A stretch of 64,000 nt of DNA, from NCBI GenBank assembly GCA_032164245.1, contig JAVMKO010000002.1, positions 177,946,920 to 178,010,919 of the forward strand, in the 5' to 3' direction. Origin of the DNA: Sternotherus odoratus (taxonomy: Eukaryota; Chordata; Testudines; Kinosternidae). Below, one piece after another: positions 31,901-43,753 of the stretch (within the stretch, counting starts at the first letter, position 1; each line of letters begins with the position of its first letter). A model generated the notes under the pieces. That model saw only the letters and a program-made list of their open reading frames with translations. It made no database searches and was not told the DNA's origin. The position numbers and the translations under genes are program-made.

Positions 31901-33189
31901 TATTTATTTAGTGTTTCAGTTCAGTGACTAGATATGACCTTTTCCTCCAGTTCATAGGGTATTGTAAGTTATACTGGATTTCTAAATATTGGTTTCCGTT
32001 AATGCATTAAAGGACATATGTCCCTATTTCCACCAGTTTCTCATGATATACATGTACCCAGCTGTATGTTGTTATATAACTTCAAAATAAAGCAATCATA
32101 TCATTCTAGATCATTGTATCTATTTCTGTGTTTTCAGTACAGCAATATTACAGTGGAAGAAACCCACTAGTATTGTTATATGGATGGGTGTTTTTATTCA
32201 GTCTTGTTCTTAATAAACATTCAAAAGAAAAACATTCAACAGCAGCGGGCAGTAATAAAGAGGCAGAAAATGGCAAAACCACAGTTCTGAAGGAAGCCTA
32301 TGTGAAAACACTGGTTGTGTCTTCCTGGTTACAGAAAACAAATAGAACTGTTCAAAGTGCTTGCCAGCAAGGGCCTGCCAAATAAAATATTGTTTTATGA
32401 AGTCAGGAAAAAACTAATTTTAAAGGTTATTGTAGGTTATTTGTGGTCACGTCTTGAGTGCATAAAACATGATGTCATTTTTTGAACCCTTGGCTATTTT
32501 TATTTTAATCCTATAGGTCTTTGCCTGAGACACTATCTTAACCGCTTGCTAATCGAAAAGATTGTGTTATTATTAAATAAATAGAAAGGCCTGTCCTACA
32601 AAATGAACAGAAAAAAATCCAAGACAACAAAATGCAAGTACACATCATACCAGATCAGCTTTACTGCTACGGTATACTATAATATATATATATAAAATAT
32701 ATATACTATAAAATATAAAAATATATAAAATATATAAAATATAAAATATATACATAAAAAATATACGGTATACTATAAAATAACTCTGGAGAAAAGGATC
32801 TCCACACTAATAGTACACTTGGATCAGAAGGTTCCAAAGAGGGTTTCCTAGTGCTGCATACATAAAGTTTATAATACGGTATGATTCTCTTGGATTTGAT
32901 GTCATATTAACACTACACAAACTATCCTTGTTAATATCAGCTTAACTTTACTAGCTTGACAATATTGTGGATGTGATAATTATCATTGGGGTAACCTGTA
33001 GGCACATGTTGCATGCCTACCACTGGTCTTCAGTAGTATAGGCTTCTCTGAAAAAGTAGTGCCAGCACCAAGTGTAACATATCTAGATGAAAGGGGGAGG
33101 CATTTGATTAAAAGATGACAGTAAATGGTAAAGTCTGTTTGTCACCACCACTCAAAGCTAAAGTCATTCCTACTTTTCTTTCTTAAATT
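28968..33189. other. AT-rich non-coding DNA, no gene seen
   Basis: Contains a (GA)n run at 29163-29187, a palindromic-repeat relative at 30205-30290 (GAGCCAGATTCTCATTTGGT, TAACTCCACTGAGTTCAGTG) and a TA-rich low-complexity stretch at 32675-32770. The ORFs here are short and without recognisable motifs. Confidence 0.5.
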
Positions 33190-33405
33190 GTAAGTTCTTC
33201 AGTGTATGGAGCATGTCTTCATGTGTATTTGTACAGCAACAAGCACAATAGGCTCTTGGTCCTACTTGCAGCTTCTGGGCTAATTAATCATAAATAATTC
33301 CCTTATATCCTATTGTTTCCATAAATATCATGGACTACTATTTGAGAGCCTGATCCAAAGCTCACTGACGTCAGTGGAAAAGCTCTTATTGACTTCATGC
33401 TTTAA
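33190..33405 (+). repeat. CORE-SINE-type 3' tail and a palindromic-repeat fragment
   Basis: 33190-33290 (GTAAGTTCTTCAGTGTATGG, ATTTGTACAGCAACAAGCAC, AATAGGCTCTTGGTCC) parallels 7410-7490. 33345-33405 (GCCTGATCCAAAGCTCACTG, TCTTATTGACTTCATGC) belongs to the dispersed palindromic family. Confidence 0.5.
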
Positions 33406-34240
33406 ATCAACTCTTTTAATCAGCCCACTGAGAGATTTCCATATACCACTAACCAGGACTTGTTGGTTACATCACATTCATCTGTAATTACTGCTCCTAA
33501 TATAGGTCAAAATGAGCCTGAATACATAGAACAGACAGCCCGCAAGAGGAAGAACCTCGCCAGTCTAGGCATTTGGCTCTCAAGAGATCTACCTATGACA
33601 TGCTTAAATGTGACTGAGCAGCTCAGGCTAATGCCCTCTCTTTCTACAAAAGAGATGAAGCTGAGGGGGCTGCTGCCCCTGTGATGAATTAGGCTAAATT
33701 TAAGTTTTCCAGGAAAATCATTGTTCCAACATAGGGCAACAGCATATGCCTCGGGGGGAAAATGTATGCACAGCTTTTAAAGTGATATTCTACAAATTCT
33801 GTTTTCACCTGGTATCTCTACAACACTTTGCTGGCCTTTGAGTATTTTATCTTCCACACAAGCTTTCTCTTACAGCCCCATCATATTAGTAGATAATGTG
33901 TAGCCAAATATCTGCACTACATAGCCAAAGATTTTTTTCCAACTTTTTATTAGAATTATGACTTTGCTAACAGTAGCACACCAAGTAATCTTGCAAAAGT
34001 CTTTATTTGGTGGACAGCGCTCAACGAAATAACCGTGTTACGTTGTTCCAGCAGATACACCTTGGAAAAATCCCCAGTGCTCAAGGACCTACAGGAAATA
34101 TACTACTTAGTCTTCTTATATCTTGCTTCCACGTACTCCCCTTGGCTTGCTTCTGGCTTCAGATTCACAACTCTTTTTCTGCAAGTGAGAGTCAGCCATA
34201 GCAAATCCATCTCCCTTGTTGTCTGTTTTAGGCAACAGTG
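33406..34240. other. Non-coding DNA, no feature recognised
   Basis: Only short ORFs without motifs. The composition is like the rest of the AT-rich background. Confidence 0.45.
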
Positions 34241-34922
34241 TAGGGTTACCATTTGTCTGGATTCTCCTGGACATGTCCGGCTTTTTTGACTAAAATAGCA
34301 TTGGGGGGAATTTGTAGAAGTCTAAAAATGTCCGGGATTTCCCCCTGGTGCAGAGCGCGGCGTTGGGCTCTGGCAGTCAGAGCCTCTCGACTCTCCCCAT
34401 CTCTCCCGCAGCTTCCCGCAGCTGTAGCTCCCCCCCCCCCCACATCTTCCTCCCTCCTCCCCCTCCCCCCGCATTCTCAGAGCTGCCAGGCTCTGCTGCT
34501 TGGTCCCCTGCTGCCCAGCACGTGGGACCGGCTGTGAGTTGAGCTGGGGAGAGTGGCAGCGTTGGGCTGAGTGCAGAGCAGGGCCCCCACACGCTGTTTT
34601 GAGCTGCACGGTAAGGGGAGGTGCGGGGGTTAGAGAAGGGTCAGAGAATTTCTGGAGGGGGAAGTCAAGGGACAGGGAGTGGGGGTTTAGAAGGATTGGC
34701 AGTTCTGGGGGGGCAGTCAGGGTGAAAGGAGCAGGGAGGCTTAGGTAGGGGTTGGGTTCTGGGGGGCAGTTAGGATGGGGGATCTCAGGAGGGGGCAGTC
34801 GGGACAAGGAGAGGGTGGAGTTGGAAGTTCGGAGGGTGACGGGAAGTGGGAGGGAGTGGGTGCAGCTAGGCCATCCTCCACCCCCCATCCTTTTTTTTGA
34901 TTGGCAAAATATGGTTACCCTA
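34241..34922. mobile_element. hAT-type non-autonomous element (about 682 bp)
   Basis: Ends TAGGGTTACCAT and ATGGTTACCCTA are inverted repeats. The flanks CAACAGTG and CAGTAATG agree at only some positions, so the duplication is eroded or misplaced. The interior is GC-rich with TGTCCGG-type sequence at the left, poly-C at 34431-34441 and a G-rich right half. The design parallels the 123-bp element at 41262 (TAGGGTGACCAGAT). No transposase. Confidence 0.65.
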
Positions 34923-35279
34923 CAGTAATGAGCTCATCACTGTAGTATCTCAGCACCATCTTGGACAAACAGATAGGTATCCTTCTCTAAGCAAAGCTTT
35001 CTATCGGAGTGGCTTCAAGACGTAAATCATTTAAAGGGGAGTTTTGTGTCACTGGATGGTTATAACAACAGATACAAGTCTGTCTGGTGATAGAGCACAT
35101 GGGAATCTTTGCTGAGCTAAAGCTTCACATAAATGTTCTAGAACTAAACAAATGGCCCCATTTGAGACCAGGACTGGGAGCCAATCAAAAACAAGTGCCA
35201 ACCTTACCTGGCAACAGGCTACCCTGCTGCCTCGAAGCCAATCAGAAGCGACCCCTTCCAGGTTCATACCAGTATAACG

Positions 35280-35412
35280 CAACCAGGAAGTGATTTCAAG
35301 TGAACTTTATGCAAATCGAGCATTGTAAGGGCGAAATGGGCAGTCAATTGAAAAGCGTAGTAAGTGACGTCCAACGTAAGGTGGGCATCGTAAGTCTGAG
35401 GACTCCCTGTAC
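35280..35412 (-). mobile_element. Fragment of a Tc1/mariner-type MITE (right end)
   Basis: On the minus strand it starts TACAGGGAGTCCTCAGACTT, then ACGATGCCCACCTTACGTTG and CGATTTGCATAAAGTTCAC, resembling MITEs whose ends read CAGTAAGTCCTCGACTTACG. The other end is not identifiable. Confidence 0.4.
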
Positions 35413-35476
35413 AGACCCCATCTAATCGGCGAGTGACCTTTGCCTGTCCAGAGATTAAACAGTGGGTGAGACCCCC

Positions 35477-35976
35477 TGTAGCAGGCAGCTGACTTAGCGC
35501 CTGCTGAGTCAGCCCCTGCTCCCTCCTTGCCCTGCAACAGCTAGCAGCCTCTGCAAGCCCGGCCTGCTAGGGGAGGCTAATTAGCCACCTGGGGGTAATC
35601 CTGGGCTGCAGAGGGATTAATGGGCTCCACCTGGCAGCCTCCACAGGCTATAAGGCCTGCTAGGGAGGAAGCCAGGGTGGTTGCGGTGGTGGGAGGTAGA
35701 GAGAGGTAAGAAGGAGAAGGAGAAACAGAAACAGAAACAGTGAGAGATAGAGAAGGTGCAGGGTGATAAGCTAGCTGAAGCAGGAAGCCTGCAGGAGCTA
35801 GCTAACCCTGAGGCCAGCCAGAGACTGGGGGCTGAGCCTAAGGCTGGACTTGCATAGAAGGTTGTATATAGGTGGTGGGGTTTTTGCACTGTGTGTGACT
35901 AAAATAAAGACACTGGTGAAGCCAAAAGCAGTCTCCTGCCTGTGTTTTGAAGAGGGCGGTCAGAGGCCCGCTTACA
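35477..35976 (+). mobile_element. Solo LTR (500 bp) with TSD CCCCC
   Basis: Starts TGTAGCAGGCAGCTGAC, ends GAGGCCCGCTTACA and is flanked by CCCCC at 35472-35476 and 35977-35981. TATA-like GGCTATAAGGCC at 35646-35657 and AATAAA at 35903-35908 give plus polarity. The start TGTAGCAGG and the end in TTACA are shared with the 687-bp solo LTR at 14980, suggesting related families. No internal sequence is present. The C-run duplication is low complexity, but the TG...CA ends and signals support the call. Confidence 0.75.
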
Positions 35977-35981
35977 CCCCC

Positions 35982-37924
35982 TAAGACGCACCTCTGAGAG
36001 TTGCAGCACCGAACTGAGAACCCAGTGGGAGGGGAGCTAATGCCATTTTAATCCACTTTTCCTCCCTCACAATCTGGAGACTGAAGTAGCATCCAGATTA
36101 ATTTACACAGCCCTGGAACCCTGTCTAATGGTTGCCTGATCTATGGGCCATAATACTACCCAGATTTTCACAACACTATGTGCTGCTGCCCTGCCTCTGG
36201 TATATATACCTTTGGTCTGGGTTTTAAGGAGGGCCTTGGAAGGACCGTCTGGGGATGTCTCTGCAGTGCCTGCATAGGGGAATCCTCCCTAGTGAGAGCT
36301 GGATCTTTTAGGGCCCCTTTAAACTTCTCCAGCCTTTATACCCATATAAAGGGGCTGGAGCAGGTGTCAGAATCTCATGTAACATTTCTTACTTGTAAAT
36401 GGTATTTTTTCAAAATCAATCTCTAGTCCTCTACCATTCGTTGTCTGTCTGTTTTATTGCCAGTTGGCATTATTGATACTATTTCCTTGCTATACTGTCA
36501 TACCAATGAGAGAAATCTCCTGAGCATAGTTTCTATCAATGTCTTATCATTTGGACTTTCTGGATAAAAGATTTTTCACTGTAACTAAACTTGACTAAGG
36601 CTCTTATTCCTGTTAGAAATTTCATTCCACCCAGATGTCTCCCAGCTTGTAAATATTTCCCTTTATAGTAAGTGCTGTGGGATTCATTTTTGGGAAGCCA
36701 ATGGTGACCTTGAGGCAATTTGTGTTGCTGCTCAAACACTCTGCTTTTCTTTTGGTTACTCAAGCCTATTCCAATGTGATGTGAACAAAACCCCATTCAA
36801 GTAGAGATTGACATTACCCATTGAAGAAATACCATTTACAGTCATAAAATTGTCTAATCCACCCATTGTCCCCTGATACCAATATTTACACTATAGCAAT
36901 GGTGTGTCATGCTGAGTGGGCTTTCTGAGCAACCACATTTATATTCTCCTGAAGGAACTGGTCACATTTAAAGTATGATTCCAGAATCACTGGACAACAT
37001 CACATTCCCACCAAGTACGAAAATGCGTTCTTGCTTCTATGTATTCCTTCTGGCAGGTAAACAGAATGCTTTTCTCTAAATCATTTTTCAAATAAAGGAG
37101 GCTTATGGAAAGAAATATATATATATGTATATCTATTTCTATATATGCCTTACAAATAGAAAATTGAATATTTGATTTTTACCTTTCTTCCATAATAAAA
37201 TAGTGACTGTCACTTAGGTTTCTTGCAGGGTTCGTTAGAAGTCAATACTCATCAATCCTAGATCTTCCAGCTCCTAGATCAGCCTCTGACCAAGTGACCC
37301 CAAATCTGTAGAGGGCCTTGATTTTTGTGGTTTCTGCCCATAAAGGTGGAAGAAATGATTTGGCTCTATATTTTGACAAAAAGTAGATCTGAATGCATTT
37401 TGATATAACATCTAAAAAGTACATTCTTTTTTTTTTTTACTACTGAAACTTTCATTGTAAAGTGAACAGCTTTGTAATTCATTAAATCTCCTTCCTTGGG
37501 TGGATCAGAATATTTGTTCTCTCTATTGCATGATTTAGGGATGTACAAATGAAGAAGAAATACTGCCAGGCTGAAAGAGAAAGCCAACAGAGATGGGAAA
37601 CATGGGTTAGCCACTTCCAGTGTGAGTTTAGAGAGCTCTCTTCTCTATTTCTAGCTTCCTCTGGGTAGTGTTTGCAATGCAGGGGGAGTTTGAGTTCTGT
37701 TCCCACCAAAAAGCGGATAGTGTGTAAATGCAGTTACTGTACATGAAAACCATAGAAACAGAGGATTAAAGAACTCTTTGCCTCTCTTTAAGGAAATTTA
37801 GAACCCTTTGAAGGCAATTTAATGGCTTGATTTTGTAAGATGCTAAGTATTCTGGCTCCAATTCAGCACAGTATTTAGGCACATGAGTATTCCCATCAAA
37901 CCTGTCTATTCATACATGATCCTC
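35982..37924. other. AT-rich non-coding DNA, no gene seen
   Basis: A TA-rich run lies at 37115-37150 and a T run at 37428-37438. No repeat family or exon-like ORF recognised. Confidence 0.5.
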
Positions 37925-38122
37925 CTAATCATTAATGGATTTTCATCCACCATGTCCTACTAGGGTAGGGAGGTATTTTCCCAATTTACAGATGGGGAGC
38001 TGAAGCAGAGATAGAGAGTAAATGACTTTCACAAGGTCATACAGGAAGTTTTTGGTGGAGGTGTGAATTGAACAGATCCCTCCCAAGCCCAGTGCAGTAT
38101 CTTGTGCATTAGACCATGCTTT
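37925..38122 (-). repeat. MIR-type CORE-SINE, reverse orientation
   Basis: CCCAATTTACAGATGGGGAG, CAGAGATAGAGAGTAAATGA, AAGGTCATACAGGAAG and GAATTGAACAGATCCCTCC are the reverse complement of the MIR body. The hAT element at 38131 is inserted at its far end. Confidence 0.7.
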
Positions 38123-38130
38123 CTCCCTGT

Positions 38131-38587
38131 CAGGGCCGGCAACAGGGGGGTACTACGGGTAGAGCTGTACCGGGCCCCGGACTTTACGGGGCTCCCGGTA
38201 CACAGCTGTACCCGTAGTCATCCCCCCTTGTCGATGGGCCTGGAGAGTGGGGAAGGGGCGGGGAGGCGGCGCGGCTCTCCTCCGGATGAGTGCGCGTGTC
38301 CCCGGCAGGAGCAGTGAGCCGGGCCGGCGGCAGCGGCGCAGTCCAGGGGAGAAAGTGTGCACGCGTGTGTGGGGGGGGCAGCAAGGGCGGCTCCCGCTGC
38401 TCCCGGGCTCACGCCGCCACCAGCCGCTGTCAGCTGGGGGGGGGGGGAGCGCCAGCTGGGCTGAGGGGGGCCCGGCTGGGCTGGGGGGCCCCCCAGCCGC
38501 TGTCAGCTGGGGAAGGGAGTGCCGGCTGGGCTGGGGGCCCCCCAAATGATCAGAGTAGGGCCCCCCAAATTTCTGTCCCCGGCCCTG
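38131..38587. mobile_element. hAT-type non-autonomous transposon (457 bp), TSD CTCCCTGT
   Basis: Ends CAGGGCCGGCAACAG and GTCCCCGGCCCTG, flanked by perfect 8-bp duplications CTCCCTGT at 38123-38130 and 38588-38595. The left end (CTACGGGTAGAGCTGTACCG) and right end (GGGCCCCCCAAATTTCTGTC) are shared with the 1464-bp element at 10271. The interior has two or three copies of a CAGCCGCTGTCAGCTGGGG unit. The left end also holds a short palindrome (GAGCTGTACC... to ...CAGCTGTACC). No transposase. Confidence 0.88.
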
Positions 38588-38595
38588 CTCCCTGT

Positions 38596-39036
38596 ATGCT
38601 TAAATGCTTTTGGTGGATCAGGGCTAGGGCTGGAGTGCAGGACCTTGCAAGAGTGAGTATAAAAGGAGAGAGACAACTGGAGAAACTGATTATGAAAGCC
38701 TGTTGACAAAGGTACTCACTGCTTGATTACAAACAGGCTGTTGGTTGAAGAATAGTCACATCAGCAACCAGTTGTAACTTTGCAAACAAATCACAAAAGG
38801 GGTAGCACTGAGAGGCACCTTAGAGCTCCCAGTTCGTAGGACTAACCATAAGGCTACAGCTGTCTGTCAAAATTGGTAAGATTTGGTAAATTCAGATCAG
38901 ATGAAATTGCATATTGGGGTCTACCTTCATTCATAAATAGTGGCACTGCAATGTTATATTTCTCAAATGCATGATAGCATGGGTCCTATAATGATGAACA
39001 GAGGCTTTTGGGAAATAACACTGAAAGCTGTGAAAC
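38596..39036. other. Non-coding DNA, no feature recognised
   Basis: No repeat or coding signal recognised. Confidence 0.45.
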
Positions 39037-39324
39037 TGTTAAAATTACAAGCTATCACTTTAAGTGTAAGGAGTTTCTGGGTCATGTTTGCAGGCTAGGG
39101 GGCTCTGTAGGGAAGCATGCAAATTGATGTAAACTGGTTCTGCAGCAGCCTTTCTGCAAAGAGACAGCTTGCAACAAGGTGGGGTAAGTTGAGCCTCTCT
39201 GCTTGGGGGTTCTTGTATGCTAGGGTCCTGGAGTCTAAGAAATAAAGAGGTGTCACTGCATACTTCTGCATAAGTATTTTATGATTTTATCCAACTTCTC
39301 TGTTTATATGTCATTAATGTAACA
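39037..39324 (+). mobile_element. Candidate short solo LTR
   Basis: Starts TGTTAAAATTACAAGC, ends TTAATGTAACA (TG...CA with a short inverted TGTTA/TAACA end) and holds AATAAA at 39240-39245. The flanks (GAAAC, AAAGT) do not form a clear duplication. It could also be part of a longer, decayed LTR. Confidence 0.45.
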
Positions 39325-39694
39325 AAAGTCATGACTAGGAATATCCTGTGGGAAAGCTGTGGGTTCTTAAACTATATCACAGTGTGGAGCACAACTTAAT
39401 AGAGAGCTTGTCTTGTGGACCATTTCTCCTGCTATTCATAACCACACAAACTACCTCTTGTCCCATTTGCAATTGTACAACATCCCTCTGGAAACGGCAA
39501 CAATTGCTTCTATGAAAAATTAATTTCAGAAAGGATATATTTTTAGGTGTTTAGAGTAGCTGGAAGCATGGCAGAGAGTCGGCACTATGTGACCAGCCAA
39601 CTCTCTAGGGCTAACCAGCTAGTTTTGTGAGGGCCAGGTGTAAGCAATCTGCATAGGACTCTTAGCCAGCAACTTTTGAGTTCTACTCTGGCTC
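39325..39694. other. Non-coding DNA, no feature recognised
   Basis: Nothing identified. Confidence 0.4.
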
Positions 39695-39868
39695 AATAGA
39701 ATAGCACTGAAGTAGGCCAAAGGAGACCTAGGTTCAGTATCTAGCTCAGTCAAACTTTTTGTATGACCTTTGGTAAATCACTAAGTTTACCCTGTGCCCC
39801 AGTTTCCCATCTGTAAAATGGCCATTCTACTTCCCTGCTACACTAAGGTGATGTGAGAATTACAATTC
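39695..39868 (+). repeat. MIR-type CORE-SINE
   Basis: GGAGACCTAGGTTCAGTATC, TATGACCTTTGGTAAATCAC, TGCCCCAGTTTCCCATCTGT then AAAATGGCC and GCTACACTAAGGTGATGTGA match MIR in order. Confidence 0.75.
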
Positions 39869-40224
39869 CATTTTTAATGTATGGTTGTGGCAGAGTGCAG
39901 AGAGTTAACAGATTGAGCAGAAAGGCAGCACAGGGTTAGCTGAGCTCAGAGACAGAGCAATCTCCAGGAAGGGCGACCTCTTCGCCTTGTTGGCTCTGGC
40001 AGAAGGGCTGAGGATACAAGGGTTGAGGATACAATGTCATAAGTAGCATTGCTGCAAGGAATGGTAAAGGTGTGGGTGAGGGAACGTAAATAAACAGCAT
40101 GGTGTGCTCACTCAACTAATAGGGTCTGAGCTGCCTTCTGTAATGCTAAAAGGTGGGAGCGGAACATGGCCTGCTATAATAGGGTCAGAACTATGGTCAT
40201 GAACTATATATGCACATAGCTAGA
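39869..40224. other. Non-coding DNA, possible LTR fragment
   Basis: TGTGGCAGAGTGCAGAGAGTTAACAG-type sequence at 39886 starts like an LTR, but no second end or duplication was found. Confidence 0.3.
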
Positions 40225-40400
40225 GTAAAACTGACTTCTTCTGTGACCTTGAGTAATTCACTTAATCTGACAGCCTCAGCTCTAACATCGGCTTAATACT
40301 GTCATATATACCCACCATACACTGATGCCGTGAGGACCAACATTTGCAGAGTGCTTTGAAGATGTGCACTGATATATCACTAAGTATTATTAATAGTGAG
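40225..40400 (+). repeat. MIR-type CORE-SINE, 3' two thirds
   Basis: TCTGTGACCTTGAGTAATTC then ACTTAATCTGACAGCCTC, TGATGCCGTGAGGACCAAC, GCAGAGTGCTTTGAAGATGT and TAAGTATTATTA follow the MIR/L2 tail. Confidence 0.65.
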
Positions 40401-41253
40401 TGATAACTTAAGAATCATACATAATTTTGTGACCTCATGTGTCCAACTGTAAAACTGCTGCAAATGAAAACAGCAGGGAACAAATACATCCCTGGTGAAA
40501 TTCCATCAACACCAGGGAAATAGCATTACATGTATGTATAAGTGGGATCAGGGCTATTAATGGACAGTGTTTAAAAACTATTCAGCAAGTAAGTATTTCA
40601 CTGCAATTATTTGGATACATTAAAGCAAGTACTTTATTTTTATAAAAAGGTGTTTTATTGTATTTTTAACTTGCTTATGTTTTGAATTTTTGTTGGTACC
40701 TTCTTTTTTTACTGTCATTTGGATGGGTAACAAAAATCTGATAGGCTCAAACAATAAACAACAAACAGAGAATTCACCTTTTCAGTCTTCTCCTTAGATA
40801 TATTAAAATAATTTATTGTATCAAATCTTTTCCTGACAGGAACTGAATCCTCATTTATTCCCCCTCCATGAGAATCCTGAATACAGTGTATCTGTTTCTG
40901 ATAGTATCCTATTTAAGGGCAGCTATGAAGTATCTATATTAATATTTCTCTAGTTGTCAGCAACAAACCACTTTTCAACTACTTGTAAAGGCTGGATTTA
41001 ATTTTTTCTAACCTCTTCGACATGACTGGGAACTAACTGAGTCTGAAATTAGTTCAAAGCAGTAAGACAATATTGTCAGTCACTGCAGACGGTGTCTGGA
41101 AACAAAACTGTCAGCCAAAAGAAAATGGCTTGTAAATTTCTGGCTCCCACTTCCATCAGGAGGGGTCTCTCAGTTTTCTGGCAACTGGGAAAGTGGAACT
41201 TGCTGTTCCCTGACACTGAAACAACTGTAGTACAGAGATTGGTGTTTCTTAGT
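40401..41253. other. AT-rich non-coding DNA, no feature recognised
   Basis: Nothing identified apart from short A/T runs. Confidence 0.45.
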
Positions 41254-41261
41254 CTGACTCC

Positions 41262-41384
41262 TAGGGTGACCAGATAGCAAGTGTGAAAAATCGGGATGGG
41301 GGTAGGGGGTAATAGGAGTCTATATTAGAAAAAGACCCCAAAATCAGGACTGCCCCTATAAAATTGGGACATCTGGTCACCCTA
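41262..41384. mobile_element. hAT-type MITE (123 bp), TSD CTGACTCC
   Basis: Ends TAGGGTGACCAGATAGC and GACATCTGGTCACCCTA, flanked by perfect 8-bp duplications CTGACTCC at 41254-41261 and 41385-41392. The interior AAAAATCGGGATGGGGG and CCCCAAAATCAGGACTGCCC is partly self-complementary. It is too short to code. Confidence 0.9.
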
Positions 41385-41392
41385 CTGACTCC

Positions 41393-42202
41393 TGACTCTC
41401 TGGTGTGGCTGTGTAACTGGGGAAGCCTTGTGTTCTGCTGGAGCTGTAGGTGTAAATGTAGCAGTTGATGAAAGAGGAACAGGTCTAGTTTTTGCTGCTG
41501 TCTATTTATTTCCTCCATGTGCATGCTTTTGTAATTTGAGTGTAATTCAGAATGTGTGAGGATAGTGCTTCCCATTTAGAGTAGATGACTGGATCTCATG
41601 TAAGTGATTCCACATGCTGGTTGACAAATGGCCTTTATGTTTACCCCTTACTATGCTAAGCCTACAAATCACACACACAGGGGCCTTTTTTTCTTTTTCT
41701 TTTTTGACCTATCACTTTAAACCCCATTTAACTATTTTAGCTGCAGTTTAAAACAAATAGTTCCACAATCTGATGAAGACTTCTTACTTTTGGTGCCAGG
41801 AAAGGACGTGTCATAAAAACAATCTGTTCACGTACTTCACTGCTGCTTGTTTGATGGATGTCCTTAGCAGTGACTATTCACTGGGGTTTGCTGCTGCTTA
41901 TGGCCATGTTTGGTTTAGGTTGGGTTTTTGTCTTTGTTTTTGTTTTGTTTTTCTTTAGCAGAGCAGAGGGGTAAGTTTTTCATCACTCTCTCAACACTCG
42001 CAGCATTATCTGTAGATGACACTTTCAGTTTCTAAGGGATGCATTTGACAGTGAGATATAGATAGCACAGAAACTATATGGATTCCAGATAGTTCTATGG
42101 ACTTCCTATAAACTACAGTACATGCCCATGTCTGGATGTCTTTCTAAAATACTGGGAAGTAAGAGAAGCCATTAACAGTGGGTGCAAAAGGGAAAGAATA
42201 CA
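41393..42202. other. Non-coding DNA, no feature recognised
   Basis: Nothing identified; a T-rich stretch lies at 41929-41957. Confidence 0.45.
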
Positions 42203-42469
42203 CCCTAGTGCAGTGATGGCAAACCTTTTTGAGCCCAAGTGCCCAAACTGCAAACCAAAATGACTTGTTTTTTTCAAAGTGCCAACACTACAATTAAACC
42301 TGAATAACGAGGTTTTAGTTTAGAAAAAACAATTTGTACAGTTTTTCAAACTAATTAACAGCTTTTGTTTAAAAAGAAAAACACAATAACAGAGCTTTCC
42401 ATTAAACATTTTTTTTATTGAAAAAAACAAAAAAACCCAAAAAACAAACAAAAAAACAACAACTGTACA

Positions 42470-43510
42470 CCCCCCCCAACTGACCCACTCAGCCCGGACT
42501 CTCCCCCCAAAACCTCCTTCCCTCCCACCCACCCCCCCAAATGACCCACCCAGCCCAGTCTCTCCCCCCAAAACCTCCTTCCCTCCCACCCACCCCCCAA
42601 ATGACCCACCCAGCCCGGTCTCTCCCCCCCAAACCTCCTTTCCTCCAACCCCCCAACTGACCCACCCAGCCCGGTCTCTCCCCCTCAAACCTCCTTTCCT
42701 CCAACCCCCCAACTGACCCACCCAGCCCGGTCTCTCGCCCCCAAACCTCCTTTCCTCCAACCCCCCAACTGACCCACTCAGCCCGGTCTCTCCCCCCCAA
42801 ACCTCCTTCCCTCCCACCCACCCACCCCCCAAATGACCCACCCAGCCCGGTCTCTCCCCCTCAAACCTCCTTTCCTCCAACCCCCCAACTGACCCACCCA
42901 GCCCGGTCTCTCGCCCCCAAACCTCCTTTCCTCCAACCCCCCAACTGACCCACCCAGCCCAGTCTCTCCCCCCAAAACCTCCTTCCCTCCCACCCACCCC
43001 CCAAATGACCCACCCAGCCCAGTCTCTCCCCCCAAAACCTCCTTCCCTCCCACCCACCCCCCAAATGACCCACCCAGCCCGGTCTCTCCCCCCAAAACCT
43101 CCTTTCCTCCAACCCCCCAACTGACCCACCCAGCCAGGTCTCTTCCCCCCCCAAACCTCCTTTCCTCCAACCCCCCCCCCAACTGACCCACCCAGCCCGG
43201 TCTCTCCCCCCAAAACCTCCTTCCCTCCCACCCACCCCCCAAATGACCCACCCAGCCCGGTCTCTCCCCCCCAAACCTCCTTCCCTCCCACCCACCCCCC
43301 AACTGACCCACCCAGCCAGGTCTCTCCCCCCCAAACCTCCTTTCCTCCAACCCCCCAACTGACCCACTCAGCCCGGTCTCTCCCCCCCAAACCTCCTTTC
43401 CTCCAACCCCCCCCCCCAAATGACCCACCCAGCCAGGTCTCTCCCCCCCAAACCTCCTTTCCTCCAACCCCCCCCAACTGACCCACCCAGCCCGGTCTCT
43501 CCCCCACACC
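42470..43510. repeat. C-rich minisatellite, units of 56-60 bp, about 18 copies
   Basis: The unit reads TGACCCACCCAGCCCGGTCT then CTCCCCCCCAAACCTCCTTT then CCTCCAACCCCCCAAC (56 bp). A 60-bp variant has CCTTCCCTCCCACCCACCCC. Exact 56-bp spacing is seen at 42602, 42658 and 42714. The minus strand is G-rich with many G runs. The two variants are interspersed, which points to unequal exchange or slippage. Confidence 0.92.
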
Positions 43511-43660
43511 GCTTACCCCCGCTCCCAGCCCAGCCTTCCCCCGGCGCTTACTTGTTCGCTGGGTCACGCTGCTGTGACCCGACTCCAGCGAGGCCCCTGC
43601 CCCAGTCGCTCCTGTGATGTCCGTGTGTCAGGTGATAGAGCGGGGGGGCGTGGCTTCAGT

Positions 43661-43753
43661 GTTCTCTGGGGAGGGTTCTCCCCAGAGAACTGTGGGAGAT
43701 GTAGTCTGCGGGAGCCGACGCCGTGACTACAGTGTATGACTGTAGTCACGGCG
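43661..43753. repeat. Two hairpins near the 3' end of the hAT element
   Basis: 43661-43690 is GTTCTCTGGGGAGGG then TTCTCCCCAGAGAAC. 43719-43753 pairs CGCCGTGACTACAGT with ACTGTAGTCACGGCG around a short loop. Confidence 0.85.

Noticed and set aside
42320..43567. 415-codon minus-strand frame with repeated GGKEVWGGETGLGG-type peptide
   Set aside because: It is the 56-60 bp minisatellite of the 42211 hAT element read in one frame. Other frames are also open and there is no promoter or exon context.
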